Part shown: piece after piece, positions 35,701-48,059 of the stretch
How the letters are laid out: each line of letters opens with the position of its first letter
Position numbering within the stretch: the stretch's first letter is position 1
Origin: Cryptomeria japonica
Lineage: Eukaryota; Streptophyta; Pinopsida; Cupressales; Cupressaceae
DNA length: 60,000 nt
Direction: 5' to 3'
NCBI RefSeq assembly: GCF_030272615.1
Contig: NC_081410.1
Location: forward strand, 292,302,457 to 292,362,456
The notes under the pieces: generated by a model
What the model saw: only the letters and a program-made list of their open reading frames with translations
Told to the model about the DNA's origin: nothing
The model's database searches: none
Position numbers and translations under genes: made by a program

Positions 35701-36381
35701 AATGAATGCCTCACTATTATATAACAACATAAGCAAGATTTTGGATATGTAGAATGAGCTTAATGGAGATAAGACCATTTTGACACCTATTTTTGACAAG
35801 TGGAAGCCTATAGAGTAGGACTTGGAGCTTATTTGTGTATCTTATGATGAAGCAGGGGCCGATCCTATCATCAAATCCACTTGTGACACCACCAAGGACT
35901 TAGTAAAATTGGTAGAAGGGGTGGATAATGCTGACAGGCAAATCAACTTGTACAAAAAGGAGTATGTTGATTAGGTTTTTGAATTGATTCCAGGAGTTTT
36001 TGTCAGCCCAAATCAACTGAAGGACAAACAAGTGTGGCTTAAGGAATTAGAGGCCAAACTGTCAGCTAGAATAAAAGGAATTGTTGATTTTGATGATGCT
36101 TCCTTTTTTGTTGTAACAATTCAGAAGATAGAGAAAATAAAATCTCATTATGGTTTTATCAATTCAGAAGTCAACAAGATGAGAAATTCTTGGAAAAGGT
36201 TAACCAAGGCAAAGGCAAAAGTGATTAACTTCCCATGGCCAATAGATGATGCGTACAATGAGTGGACAAGAAAATATGTCATCCAAGATGTAGAGTAGTT
36301 AGAGGGAACTCCTGAATAGTTAGAAGAGGTTGCAACCAGATAGTAAGTAGAAGAAGCTGCAGAGGTTGAAAAGGACTTTTA
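32733..36381 (+). pseudogene. NA2: long polymerase-free retroelement frame of unknown function
   Basis: The probable start is ATG at 32733 (MAPKREFSRKVNYQKR). The frame has stops at 32913, 32952, 32994 and 33006, then is open 33027-33986. It shifts frame near 33,940-33,986 and continues to a TAA near 36381 with further stops, mostly TAG. The N-terminal part (KLVVPGVFMDMDLL, SWDRDDASFLKFDKYF, EFVRPKEF, IVHNWGD) is homologous by eye to NA3 (43564-44663). The C-terminal part is charged and probably coiled-coil (35147-35479 and 35984-36298). There is no zinc knuckle, protease, integrase or reverse transcriptase motif. About 1,200 codons in total. I infer a non-autonomous retroelement or captured gene family, not an active gene. 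Confidence 0.65.
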
Positions 36382-38150
36382 ACTATTTTTGTAAAAGGCT
36401 TTGTAACTTCTTCTAGAAAATAAATGATTGTAACAAATTCTCCTAGGAAAGTTCGAAGCTATGTGCATCCATATTGATATAAATGGATCGCAAAGAATTG
36501 TAAGAAAACACTGCAGAAATTTATCTGAGCTTTTCTAAGTTTAATGGAGAATATTCATAAGTTTTTGTAATACTTTCTTGAAGATAATATCAATATACAG
36601 ACCATCGGTTTTGAGTAAAAACTTTGTGTCATCTTCAAATGTGTTTGCAATTGTTTACTGTTTCATTATGAATAATCTAGGGTTATTTTGTTTGAATAGG
36701 GTTGTAAGGCAACTTTCAGTAGATATTTTTCTTATCTTTTCTCTTCAGGAGGGGAATTAAATATGCAAGAATTATTTCTACCAGTAAATTCTCTGTAGGA
36801 TACTTTGAATCTTGATGAGCATAGTTTAATTTGGTATGCATAAATTCTTATGTGTGTCAGGCATATATAGGGATCAACAGAAGCCGAGCCAATGGGATGT
36901 GTAAAGATATTTTGTTTGGGGAGTATTGTTTGAATTTAGATGACTCTGTGACCTTGGATAAGGCACTGGTATAGATCGAGGTTGTCTATTACATGTTTTG
37001 TAGGTCAAAATATTGAATATGAGTATAATTTTCATTCCTTTGTTTCAGTTAGTTTCAAGGTGATTAGATCCACTGGTTTTCTGGACTGGTTTGCAGTGGA
37101 TTTATCTTTTGAAAGTGTGAATTTAGTTCACAAAGGTATACCCACCTGGACTCTGAGTAGGTCCAAAGTGTAGAAGGTTAAATAAAACCTTGTCATATGT
37201 TTTCCTAAGAGTTCCCTTCCCTCTAATATCTCTTCTGCATAGAGTTTAATCATTTTATTATAAGAATGTTGAAGTGAATCAGATTTTGAAGACAACAGAA
37301 GGATGGCACTCCTATAGATGGAATATGTTCCATCTTGGGAAAACCACTTTTTTGGGTGGTTAAACAAGCCCTAGGGGAAAGACACATGGCCAAATTTGGC
37401 CTTCACCCATAGGTACCCCATGAGGCCTAATAGAAATGCTCTAAAACTGACTCTAGGAGCTAATTTAACCCTTAGAAAGTCCACCTAAAGTTAACCTACG
37501 GGTCAACTCTGAGTTGACCCTCCTTGTGGCTCACTAACCTAGATTTCTTGGTACCTTCAAGGATAATTAGGAGATATAACAATTAAACAAAATAAAACTC
37601 TCCAAAAAGTGACATGACAATTGCCAACACAACATACAACATATGTGTCAAGTGACACTACAAAATGATTCCACATCACAAATACACACATGACAATTGT
37701 CCCTTGAATGATTTAAACAAATTTAATGAATACAATTTACCCACATGCAAACAATTATGTTTACGAATAAAATATGATACATACGGGGTGGTGTCTCTCC
37801 AAATAGACAACCCCTAGTTTTAAGAACGTACATAGGCCTAGGCTTGATTCTCCATAATATTTCAATGGTCACATGGATAATTTCCTGTGCATCTCAATTT
37901 AAACATTAGTACTTTCCAATAGCCTCATATAATATTAAACATGTAATCAAGAATACAATTCAATCACTCTGCATAGAATTGACATTATACAATACAATTT
38001 GCCACATATCAAAGCAATTCATATAAGCAATTCATCATAATCCTCATAATTTAATCCATTCATAAGATATGCAAACATATTCCCATTATCATAATAAAGT
38101 CCTGCAAATCAAATAATGACATATATCATCTCAATGTTACCCTATTCTAG
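36382..38150. other. Probable 3' part of NA2, then unclassified DNA
   Basis: Purine-rich TTCAGGAGGGGAATTAAA near 36745-36762 could be a polypurine tract, but no LTR matching the 30.6-32.7 kb region follows. From about 37,370 the sequence changes character, and GGGTCAACTCTGAGTTGACCC (near 37500) forms an inverted repeat. From 37,700 it is AT-rich. Confidence 0.4.
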
Positions 38151-38151
38151 G

Positions 38152-38285
38152 ACCATATAAAATTCTATATCCACAAAGCATAGAAATGAAGCATCAATAT
38201 ATTAATGTTAACAATTTCATGGGATCATATAAATTTCTATATCCATAATGCATAAAAATAAAGCATCCATAATAGTTCCAACATG
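38152..38285. repeat. 71-bp tandem duplication
   Basis: GACCATATAAAATTCTATAT at 38152 and GATCATATAAATTTCTATAT at 38223 begin two diverged copies containing CATAGAAATGAAGCATC / CATAAAAATAAAGCATC. Confidence 0.8.
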
Positions 38286-38930
38286 AAAATCACTGAAAAG
38301 CTAGGATGGGTTGGGGTAGGGCCTCACAATTCAGATCATTTTCAATATTACCTGAGACATAATCTCCTCAATCCATGCTACTAGAGTTACTGCAATGATC
38401 GCAGACCTCATTGACTTACATAACCTGCAATACTGGTTAATGTTCATACTAGTAACATATAACACATACGGGTTTCCTATATTAGATCATCATATCCATC
38501 GAAGAACCTTCCTTTAACTCCTATATTCTTGTTTCAAGTGGATTTGACTCCAATGGAAATTTGAATCATCCAGTGACACATGTGACAGTAATCCATCTCT
38601 CACTTATAGATGTGTAGCCAAAGTAGCAACTACGCACACTGCCATCTCATCTTCCTTTATACCGACAACAACTTGTCCTTCCATTCATCCATTTGCACTA
38701 AAGGGGTGAATTATATGGTCAATAAGTGACTCTCCCTAAGGTCCTACATCTCGTTTAAGCCTTAGGAGATATCACTTGTGCATTGAATGTATATGTTGGT
38801 CCATGATTCTACTCTCTTCCTTTTTCCTCCATACCTGCTTGATCTCCCTTTTCTTCTCATTTGTGATCTTGGGAGAAGGTCTTACCTTCTTCGACCGATT
38901 TTTCCTTTCTCTACCAGGTTCTTGATTATT
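38286..38930. other. Unclassified non-coding DNA
   Basis: Sequence between the tandem duplication and the Copia-B LTR. No coding signal is seen. Confidence 0.4.
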
Positions 38931-40153
38931 TGTTACATTGATGTTTTATCATTGATGGCAACACCGGTTGTTTTGGTTGTTTACCATTTCTCGGTAGGTT
39001 CCAGTAGAGCGGTTGGTTTATGATGTTGATCCGGTATGCTTCGATATGCTCTAGTATGCTTTGGTTTGTGGAATTGGTTTATATCTATCATTCATGCTAT
39101 TCAGATGTGTATCACGATTAGTTGGCTTGGGATTTGATGACTGAAGAGCTATCATTTGTTCTAGTAAGCCTTTTGGTCACTGATAAGGGTTTTACTAGTA
39201 GAGATTTGTTGAAGATCTTTTGATGCACGTGATAAGTGATGTTGGTGCATCTTCTAGATGGATTTTGGGATACTGATGGCTATCATGTTTATATTCATGT
39301 TGATCGGTGGTGTTGGATTTGGGTCTAGACCTAATGCTATCTTATTCTGCTAGATTATGGACCAGTTTATGTAACGTGTTGTTGGATGATCCTAATGTAT
39401 TTCTGGTTGGATCTATTGATTGGATTATGTTGTTCAGTCTTAGGCTAACTTGGTTGATCATTGGATTGTGGGTTTATGTTATGAATTTATTGTATTATAT
39501 TTTAGGTGGCCAACCTAATTGTTTAGGTCCTAAGTTGGTATAAATATGATGTAAAATCTATTTGTAGATCATGGGCATAATCATGGGTTTATGGGATATA
39601 GGATTATCTATGTGCAAATAAGGTTGTAATCATATGCAGAGGTTTTGGTCAATCATAGGTGATCAAATTGGGTTAGTGAAAGAGGTTTAAGGCCTTTGGT
39701 AATGAGCTTAACTGGAACTGTATTCAGTCATAGGAGATGTTAATCTTGCAGCTCACTCTTCTTTCCGGATTGTAATCTAAATTTATGTTGTAATCAGTGA
39801 GGCTTCTTTTGTGATGAACAATGCACTCTAGGTTGTTGGCCTTCTTGCATGTGTAGGGACCACTTTATGTAATCACATATTTACTACAGAAGTATTATCT
39901 GACTGTGGGTAGGCTTCCCACCATGGCTTTTGTCTTTACCAAGTTTTCCACATACAAATATTGGTGTTCTCTTTTGTGGATGGTTGTTAAATGTTTTATG
40001 GATTATATTTGTGCTTAACTGTTATATCTTCTATTCCAATATTTGGTTTATGTATTCTAGTAATAAGGTTTTAATGCTTAAAGTTATATAATCTATTAAC
40101 AACTGATTCACCCCCCCTCTCAGTTGTTCATCGATTACCTGAGTTGTCTGAAA
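38931..40153 (+). repeat. Copia-B 5' LTR
   Basis: It starts TGTTACATTGATG and runs to just before the primer-binding site. The G-run hairpin is perfect here: CAACTGA (40100-40106), C-run, TCAGTTG (40120-40126). The left terminus corresponds to TGTTGGCATTGATG of related LTRs. The 3' end lacks the usual CA (it reads GTCTGAAA), so the exact end is uncertain. Confidence 0.75.
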
Positions 40154-40154
40154 A

Positions 40155-40168
40155 TTGGTATCAAAGCC
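40155..40168 (+). promoter_or_regulatory. Copia-B primer-binding site
   Basis: TTGGTATCAAAGCC matches the initiator-Met site at 13 of 14 bases and lies between the LTR and gag. Confidence 0.9.
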
Positions 40169-40210
40169 TGGTCCTCTCTGCAGAAGCTTAACTGCTTGAG
40201 GAAGATCCTA

Positions 40211-40832
40211 TGGCATCTAATAGTTCAAGTTCATCTGCAGTTGTTTTTCGAAGAGAAATTCCTAGGCTTGATGGAACAAATTATAGAGTATGAAAGATTC
40301 AGATGGAGACTCATTTGAGATGTCTTAGTAAGGACATTTGGGAGATCACTAAGAAAGGATATATACCTCATAATTTGACATCTGAAAATACTCCTCTGAC
40401 AAGCTAGGATAAGGACATTGAAAATGATTGTAGATCTATAGAAGCCTTTTTGTGTGCACTTTTTGATCAACAAGTTATGGGACTAACCGATAAATCAACC
40501 GCAAAGGCTATATGAGATAAATTGGAGACACTGAATGAAGGTGACCCTACAATTCAAATTTCTAAACTTGATGGTTACCAAGTGAGATATGAAAACCTGA
40601 AGATGGAAGAAGATGAAAGGATTACTGCTTTTATGGAGAGAGTTAATGAAATTGTTCTGGGAATTCAGTGATGTGGTGGATCTCTGAGCGAAGATGAAAT
40701 AGTTTCTAAAGTATTGAGATCTTTTCCACCAGCTTATAAGATGAAGTCTACTACAATTAATGAGTTGAGAACAATGGCAAACGCCTCTATTAATAGGGAT
40801 ACCTTGGTTGGGAAGTTATCTTCTTTTGAGCT
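40211..40832 (+). pseudogene. Copia-B gag, interrupted by NA3
   Basis: From ATG 40211 the frame gives MASNSSSSSAVVFRR, IPRLDGTNYRV, METHLRCLSKDIWEI, LCALFDQQVMGL, TLNEGDPTIQISKL, YENLKMEEDERITAFMERVN and TINELRTMANAS. It is closely related to Copia-C gag (58324-59211). At least three stops stand where Copia-C or the family has Trp (after NYRV, after TAKAI, and before DKDIEND). The frame ends at 40832, where TGTTGGTTCCC begins NA3. Gag would form the particle; this copy is broken. Confidence 0.9.
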
Positions 40833-41929
40833 TGTTGGTTCCCAAAACCACAAATTGGGAATCAAAAGGGCTTGCCAAATCCTTAATTGATCTAATCAGC
40901 CTTGGCCAATGAATAGGAATGGTTGAAGACCAAATTTCTCTGCACTTTAGGCTCCACTAAACCTAGGTGGGTATACCCTAATCTCCAAAGCATAAAGAGA
41001 TTTCTTTATAGTGAATTTAAATTAAAAAATAGTTGTTTACAGGACTAGCAAACAATTTCCTGCAACTATACTTTATTGATATTCTTTTAACTTGTTTTAA
41101 TTTGAAATTTGAGTATAATTGGATGTGAATAAAAGTTATAACAGAATGTTGTTGGAACTAAGAGTAATTATGAAAGAACAAGGTAGGTAAAAACTAGTAA
41201 TATATTTCTCCAGTGAGGACTTCGTGCACACTTAATCTATTCACAAGAAACCAAAAATAGACCAGTGCCTTATTTGACAGTTTACATGTCACTTAATGGA
41301 CAAATACTTGTAATCTTTGGAAACAGTGTGAAGAAACAAACTATCACTATAATATCTACAATGTATGGTATGAGAACAACAAAAACAATTATGCTATCTC
41401 TATACCAACAAATGATAAAACATTACAACAAATCTTCTTGAGATTTATCCGAAAGATTTTAAATCATTAACATCATATGACATGAAATGATCTGAAGATG
41501 AAAACAACGGACCTTGTATATTGATTTTAGGGAAAAATTGGTGTACAAGAACTGTAGACTTGCATATACTTCATGACTACACGTGTTTGCACAAAATGGT
41601 TTTTCATTTCTACAAACTTACCTTACATAACACTATAGGTTCCAACAGACAATCTGAAAAGATAATAACAATTTTTTACCTTCTGGCCCTCTAGAATACA
41701 AAATGACTCTCTATATATACATGACTCAAATGATATGAATGAAAGGACACACCCTTTCATTAGTACAAACAAAGACTAACAAGATTCCTAACTATCCCTC
41801 TTAACTGCTATAACTAAAACACACAACAATAACATAGACTAACTCTTTCCATCCAACCACTGACCTTATTTTTGAATATGCCAAAGATATTTTTCCTCTT
41901 TATATGTAGTAGCATTGAAGATAATATAT
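40833..41929 (-). other. NA3 3' non-coding region
   Basis: AT-rich, with no reading frame. It presumably holds the 3' LTR, but I could not match it to a copy at the other end. Confidence 0.4.
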
Positions 41930-44774
41930 CTAACCTCTATCTCTGCTGTAACAAAACTTTTGAACCCAATCCCCTATTTCATTCATGTCCAATGCATCCA
42001 CATGGGTAACGCTAAGGGTTGAACTGAGTAGAGACATGCATTCAGTAATCCAGTGATGTTTATCCTTCATAACCCCTGTATCATCTACCACACTTGGAAA
42101 TCCATGATTAACAATTCCTTTACATTCCTCATATTCAATATTCAATTCTATTGTGAATCCTTGATGAGTGTCGATTAGATTTTGACCTTATTGATCCTTT
42201 TGTCACTTAGAGTTTGATCCTGCAGTAGCATGTTTAACCTATCGCGGATCCTTTGGTGTGATAATGTGCTATCCATGGTTTTTTGGTAAACAATCCATAA
42301 TTCTTCTAGTATCTTTTGCAGATTTTTAAATCGTTTAGTCAATAAAACACATGCTGTGTTTGTCCTCATGCTCTGCATTCTTTCCTTCAACTTTTTATTT
42401 TCCTTGTGCAACTCTTCACACTTCTTCCTTAGCTTGGATTCTTCTACTATCTAGGATACAAGCTAGCCCCTCCTTCTCAAAATTTCTTCATACAATGATT
42501 TATACTTTCCTGCTTCTTTCATCAACATCTTCATCTGTGCTTTTTTTAATTTTGAGATATCAACTCCCATATCTGTCATGACCATGGGATCAACCTCTCC
42601 AACCTTCAACTTCATCATGTGTGTCCAAAAGCCTTGTCCACATCTATGATCTTTCACCTTTTATTTGGGGGATAAAGAGCCCACAAATGCATAGCCTCAT
42701 CATCTGGATCATATCTTGATCCAATGAAGATGTCATTCACACCCTGAATTTCCAATTTGAAATCCTTCTTTTCCGAATGCAATAGGCTATCAAAAATTAA
42801 AGGTGCACTAAGATACCAACCTAGAAAAAGGATGATTCCCACCTCTACTAGAAGATGCCTTCCCCTTTGAGGGGTCATGCCTTCTACCTATGCATCTATA
42901 TCAGCCTTCAATTTCCTAAGCATCTCTTCCTCATTCTCTGGTGTGATATCAAGCATTGCTTCTCTTATCCTTTTTCCTTTAAAATGATACAGGAAGGACC
43001 TAAATTCCTTTGATTTGATGAACTCATCATCAGACAGAAAAGAGGTATGCTCCTCTAGCCTAACATCTACATCTGCATTTATCCTCACAATAGCTATGTC
43101 ATGTGCTTTAGGCTCTTCTTCCCTTTTAGGCCTCCTAAATCTTGAAATAGCTTCATTTTCTCCCAACTCACTCTCTACCTCTTCTTCCTCTCCTATCTCT
43201 TCCAACCCTTGTTTCTTCTCATCTAGTTTACGTTCTAAATCTTGGACTATCTTCATAGCCTCCTCGGATTCCTTGTTCCTAAAGATATCCCATGCTTCAA
43301 CATACTCATGAAAGTAATCACCCAGATTTTTCTTTTCCTGTCCTGGTGGATATAGCCCTTAGGGTCATAGTTCTTCCAACTTGTGTTCTCATAGAGGTTG
43401 TAATCTTCTATCAACCTCTTGTCAATGATCTCATATACCTTTGTGGAGACAATTGTGAAATTACCGAAATGTAAGGTCCTAGGCAAGAAAACTTGCTTGT
43501 GAGCACCCCCAAAATGCATTACATTTAAGACACTCATCTTCCTTACAATCTTCAGGTAAGTGATTATGTTAGGTGCACGCTTCGGCAACACATAAGGAGC
43601 TCCTTCAAATCCAAAAAATATAACATAGGTGAAGTCCTAACACACATACAAGTCACCCCCAAATTGTGGTTTACTTTGGTATCCCCATGTTCATGGGGTC
43701 TAAGAAATCTTTTGATTTCCTCTGAAAATGACCCATCAAAAGACACTCCAAAAGCTCTAAATAAAGGTTGCACAAAAAACTCTTCAAACTTGATATAGTG
43801 GGATCTCTCCAAATGTGAATCCCACAATGACCATCATAACTGTATAGGCTACTTCTCTCCATCTTTACCATGAATATTCATCTTTAGCTCCTCAGGCCAC
43901 ATTCCCCTAAGTCACCCATAAAACAAGATAACATGCATCAACAAAGAATAAAATTTAAAAGATTTGTCAGGGTTATTTTGAAGGCTTAAGAAACCCTCAT
44001 GTATTTTCTCAACAATATAAGTAGCATAGTCAAATTATCTTAGCTCATACAGCTATGTGTCGGTAGCAAGAACCAGAAGTCTTATCCAAGCTATATCTAG
44101 GACTTCAACTCCTCCCAATTGACCACCCACCATATAGGTATATGACATATACTACTTGAAGATATTGATATCAAATGGGGTCCCATCCTCTTCTATCAAT
44201 TTTCCTTTTTGGCCTTATGAATGGCCAAATTCCACCCATTGTACATGGTGTCCATCTTTATATACTCTTCCTCTAGTTTCTCAAAAGACAAAGGAACATT
44301 AGATTCAAAACCTAGACCAAAAAATTCTTGGATGGTGACTACTTAGATATGGATGAAAGCATTGCCATTTGGTAACTGAATACATCTTTTTGCAGCATAG
44401 CAAGCCCTATCCAATGTTTTCATCAATTGGACATTCACAATGATGTTAGGGACTACAAGCTTACCCAATCTAGTCATCCATGGGTTTGAAATTGGGGCTG
44501 ACTTATTTCTCCTTGTATAATGATACAAGAACAATTCATGACCTCTTATCCTAGTCCAGACATCACCAATTTCTTTGAAATCATCCTCTAACTGGTCACG
44601 GATGGGTAGGTTAACCTTTGATCTCCAAGATTTGGATCCTAGTGAGCTCATTTGATCAATCATATCCTAGTTCAAATTTCATTTCAGTGCACCTTCTCTC
44701 CCTTTAGACTTCTTAGAAGCACTTTCAGAGACTTTTGTGACCTTCCTCTTGCCCTTGGAACTAGAATCCTCCAT
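41930..44774 (-). pseudogene. NA3 long frame, homologous to NA2
   Basis: It starts MEDSSSKGKRKVTK at about 44774. Readable blocks follow in order: 44343-44663 (RLGKLVVPNIIVNVQLMKTL), 43564-43827 (YIKFEEFFVQPLFRAFGVSF, IKRFLRPHEHGDTKVNHNLG), 43253-43591, an acidic coiled-coil part at 42888-43256 (EEIGEEEEVESELGENEAIS), 42175-42657, and 41930-42145 at the end. The blocks are joined by stops and frameshifts. LVVP..., KF(D/E)..F and (R)P.E... blocks align with NA2 by eye. No enzymatic motif. Function unknown. Confidence 0.6.
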
Positions 44775-45289
44775 ATTTGAATCTTTCAAGATTTCTGCAG
44801 TTTGATTCTCTATAGTTTAATTTTGCTTCAATCTCTTTGTTACATTCAAACTGTTATGTAAAATTCTTGTATCGACTCTTTATATATGGATTTGGTGGAT
44901 TAAAAGAATTGACTCAATTGAAATTCTTCTATGATTTGCCTCGTGCAGACACCAATCTACCCATTCTCTACATTTAATAATGGTGGGTCGATCCGTTTGT
45001 AATCAGATTCTACAATGGCTAATCGACATAACCTTTTTTGATAATTCAATCATTTAGCGCCACCTATTCTTCAGTTGGCATAGGTCTCACCGATCACTTT
45101 GCCTCCTGGCTAGGTTGTACTTCACCTTTATATCACATCAGCATAGGTCATTCTGATGTACCCTCCTTTATTCCTTTGTGGCATTTAGCCATCAAGTTTC
45201 CACACAACTCCAAATATGTTCCTCTGATAGTGAAAAGTTATTCTAATGAATCCTCCTTAGTAGTTTGTATCTCATTAGTTACATCCAGT

Positions 45290-45495
45290 CACTTTATCGG
45301 GTGTCAAGACAACTTATTTTATGTTTCCCCGATGACCCAATGACATTTACTTCATGCTTGTGCTTCCATTTTACTTCTTCGATCTATTGGCATATGATTT
45401 CCCAATGAAACCTACCTCTTGGTCATCGTGTTGCAAAGCTTATCGAGTGTTGAGACAACCCTTCCTGTGTTTCTCCGATGAACCAATGACATCGA
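45290..45495. repeat. Direct repeat (about 146 bp) with CCGATGA motifs
   Basis: ATCGGGTGTCAAGACAAC...CCCCGATGACCCAATGACAT (about 45296-45349) recurs as ATCGAGTGTTGAGACAAC...CTCCGATGAACCAATGACAT (about 45442-45492). More CCGATGA or TCATCGGG motifs follow to about 45,690. It lies in the putative NA3 leader. Confidence 0.65.
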
Positions 45496-45808
45496 GCTCT
45501 AGCCTGTTTGTTTTTAGATCCATCAGCTTATGCTCCCCTGATGAGGTCTCCTTCCCGATAACCGCTTTAGATTCCTCATCGGGTATCGACGTAGCAGAAA
45601 ATGTTTTCCTCCGAAGGGCCGATGTCATCTCGATGACTTCACCTTGTTACTCTTTTAGTCACTTTTTTCGGTCTAGGTTATCCCGATGAAACCTCATTTC
45701 CATCCATCATGATATCTACCCTATTGGGTGTTGGGGTATATTTTTCTTATGCTATACGATATCCTAATGATTTCAAAATATCTACTCCACATATTCCTTA
45801 GTCGGTGT

Positions 45809-46866
45809 TGTTAGGTCCTAGAGACAACTGAGAGGGGGGGGTGAATCAATTGTCAAATAAATTCAAACCAAAAACAACTTAACCAACTTAATTCTTAATA
45901 TCGGTAAACCAATCTTTTATACCGGTTGACAGTTTTACTAGTTAATGCAATACCGGTAAAGATTAATGCATGAAATAAAAAGACAAAGTCATCCATAACA
46001 CATAACACCAATATTTGTACGTGGAAACCCTGTAAGGGGAAAAACCAAGGTGGGAAACCTTACCCACAATCAGATGATACTACTGTAGATAGTAAGTGTA
46101 TACAAATGGGGTCTGTACATACAAAAAGGCCAAGCGCCTAGAGCTCACTGATCAAACACAAAATAGGAGTCACACTGACTACAATTGGATGGTTAAATCC
46201 AATAAGGATGTACTACTCAAAATAGCATCGTCATATGCTAGATTCAGTATCGGTGTAGTTCTGATATGCTTTCACAAAAACCTTGCTTCACCTTCAAATG
46301 ATGTCTGCGTGTATAGCTCTTCTTATTCTTGCATATACCTTCACACAATCCTTTTTGCACTCCACATTTGATCTTACAAATAAGATCTTACATTTATATC
46401 ATAACCTAGGACCAATTTTAGTAGGTCGGCTCTAAAGGATATTACAATAAAATCAATTTACAATTAAAACAATATCCGATGCAATAACCGATACAATATT
46501 TTGGCTTGATGCATTTACAACAATAATAAATCATCTCCATAGAGTGCCATGCTAATCTGGAAAAGATAATCCTGTCGATGTATAACCTGGACCTATTTGT
46601 CGGTAACAACAAATATGCTAATATGAATAGGCCAATAAACAAATCTCCAAGCCAAAGTGTCCAAATGATGTCTTCAACATAACCAAGTGTTTTCCATACC
46701 ATTCCAAGTATCGGTGATCATTATATCCTACCGATGTACCAAATACCAGTGACTGTGCATGAGTCATTTGCTTGCCGGTGAATGTTGCTAATTCCCCAAA
46801 GTGCCAAAGTTGATAAGGTTTAGTAGGTGTTGACATCAATGACAAAACCATACCAAAATACCAACA
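45809..46866 (-). repeat. Copia-C 3' LTR
   Basis: 1,058 bp from TGTTAGGTCC to ATACCAACA. It matches 59269-60000. The hairpin CAACTGA / TCAATTG is at 45825-45852. Confidence 0.92.
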
Positions 46867-46880
46867 CTCTCCCCCTTTGA
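46867..46880 (-). promoter_or_regulatory. Copia-C polypurine tract
   Basis: On the - strand TCAAAGGGGGAGAG lies against the LTR start. Confidence 0.88.
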
Positions 46881-47230
46881 TATTGATGGCAACACAAGAT
46901 GGAAAAACAATCAAAGTGCCAAAATAGAAATGCCAAATGCCAAAAGCCAACAAAAGCCAACAATCTCCCAAAAGAGATCATAACCAGAAATCAAAATACA
47001 AAGAGTAACAATCTCTCCCGAAATGAATAATCTCTCCTCAAAAGATAATGTGTTTTTCCATATCAATCTCTCCCCCTTTGACATCAAATGCCAAAGCAAT
47101 ATAAAGACCATTTTTCATATACAAAATACCATCCAATTCACTATACAACTACTCCCCCTAAGAAGTAGCTTCCTCATCAAAGCCGGAGTAAAAGATTTCT
47201 CTGTTAATTCTGTCGGTTGATGAAAAACAT
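46881..47230 (-). other. Copia-C 3' untranslated region
   Basis: Sequence with TCTCCCCCTTTGACATCAAATGCC and similar repeats of the polypurine context. No coding signal. Confidence 0.65.
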
Positions 47231-47970
47231 CAACTTCCTAAGTCTCTGTCGGTGGGGGTATGACCCCAAGCTGATCTTTGAGATATTCAAAAGTCTCCTT
47301 AGGCAGAGGTTTAGTGAAAATATTTGCAATCTACTCTTTGGTATTCACATAAACCAGTTTTATTTCTTTTGCTTCAACATTCTCCCTTAGAAAATTTAGT
47401 TTGATAGAAACATGTTTGGTTTTAGAATGTAGTACCAGATTCTTAGATATATCAATTGCTGTAGTGTCATCACAATAGATAGTAATAGGTTCCTTGCATT
47501 TTTCCTTGATATCTTTCAACATTTTCTTAAGCCATAATACTTGTGTACAGTTAGTTGCTACTGCAACATATTCTGATTCAGCTGTTGATAAAGATGTACA
47601 ACTTTGTTTCTTACTCAACCAAAAAATTAATCTGCTTCCAAGAAAAAATGCTCCTCTGGTGGTGCTTTTTCTATCATCCACATCTCCTGCCCAATTTGCA
47701 TCTGTGTATGCACATAATTCAAAGTTTTCATCTCTAGGATACCATAATCCAAGATTTGTAGTGCCTTGTAAGTACCGAAAAATCCTTTTTTATTGCTAAT
47801 TCATGATTTTCTCTAGGATTACTTTGAAATCTTGAAACAATACATATTACATTCATGATATCAGGTCTTGTTTGTGTCAAGTACAGTAAACCTCCTGTCA
47901 TAGATTTGTATCTAGTCAGATTAACATGTGTAGATTCATCCCTTTGTGATAATTTGTCATTTGTAGTCAT
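47231..47970 (-). pseudogene. Copia-C RNase H
   Basis: 47734-47970 reads GGLLYLTQTRPDIMNVICIV; 47331-47681 reads DDRKSTTRGAFFLGSRLIFW, SLSTAESEYVAVATNCTQVL, CDDTTAIDISKNLVLHSKTK; and ANIFTKPLP follows a stop. All standard Copia RNase H blocks are present. A frameshift near 47,760 separates the first block from the rest, so the copy is not functional. Confidence 0.93.
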
Positions 47971-48059
47971 AGGTGTGCTTACTGGTTTAGAGTTCTCCTT
48001 CCCAAATTTATTTAATAACTCCTTTAAGTACTTGGTTTGACTAAAGAATATACCTTTAT

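Larger units (their letters stand above)
40833..45808 (-). mobile_element. NA3: polymerase-free element inserted in Copia-B gag
   Basis: The left end TGTTGGTTCCCAAAACC follows GAGCT (40828-40832) and breaks the gag frame. Coding sequence runs on the - strand from about 44774 to 41930. The region 44775-45808 contains no gag or pol and has CCGATGA-type repeats, as expected for a leader or LTR. No GAGCT duplication or right terminus was found before Copia-C starts at 45809, so NA3 is probably cut by Copia-C or extends beyond it. The class is inferred from homology of its frame with NA2. Confidence 0.6.

Noticed and set aside
42351-43474. Ser-rich + strand frames opposite NA3
   Set aside because: Reverse-strand shadows of the Glu/Lys-rich coding strand.
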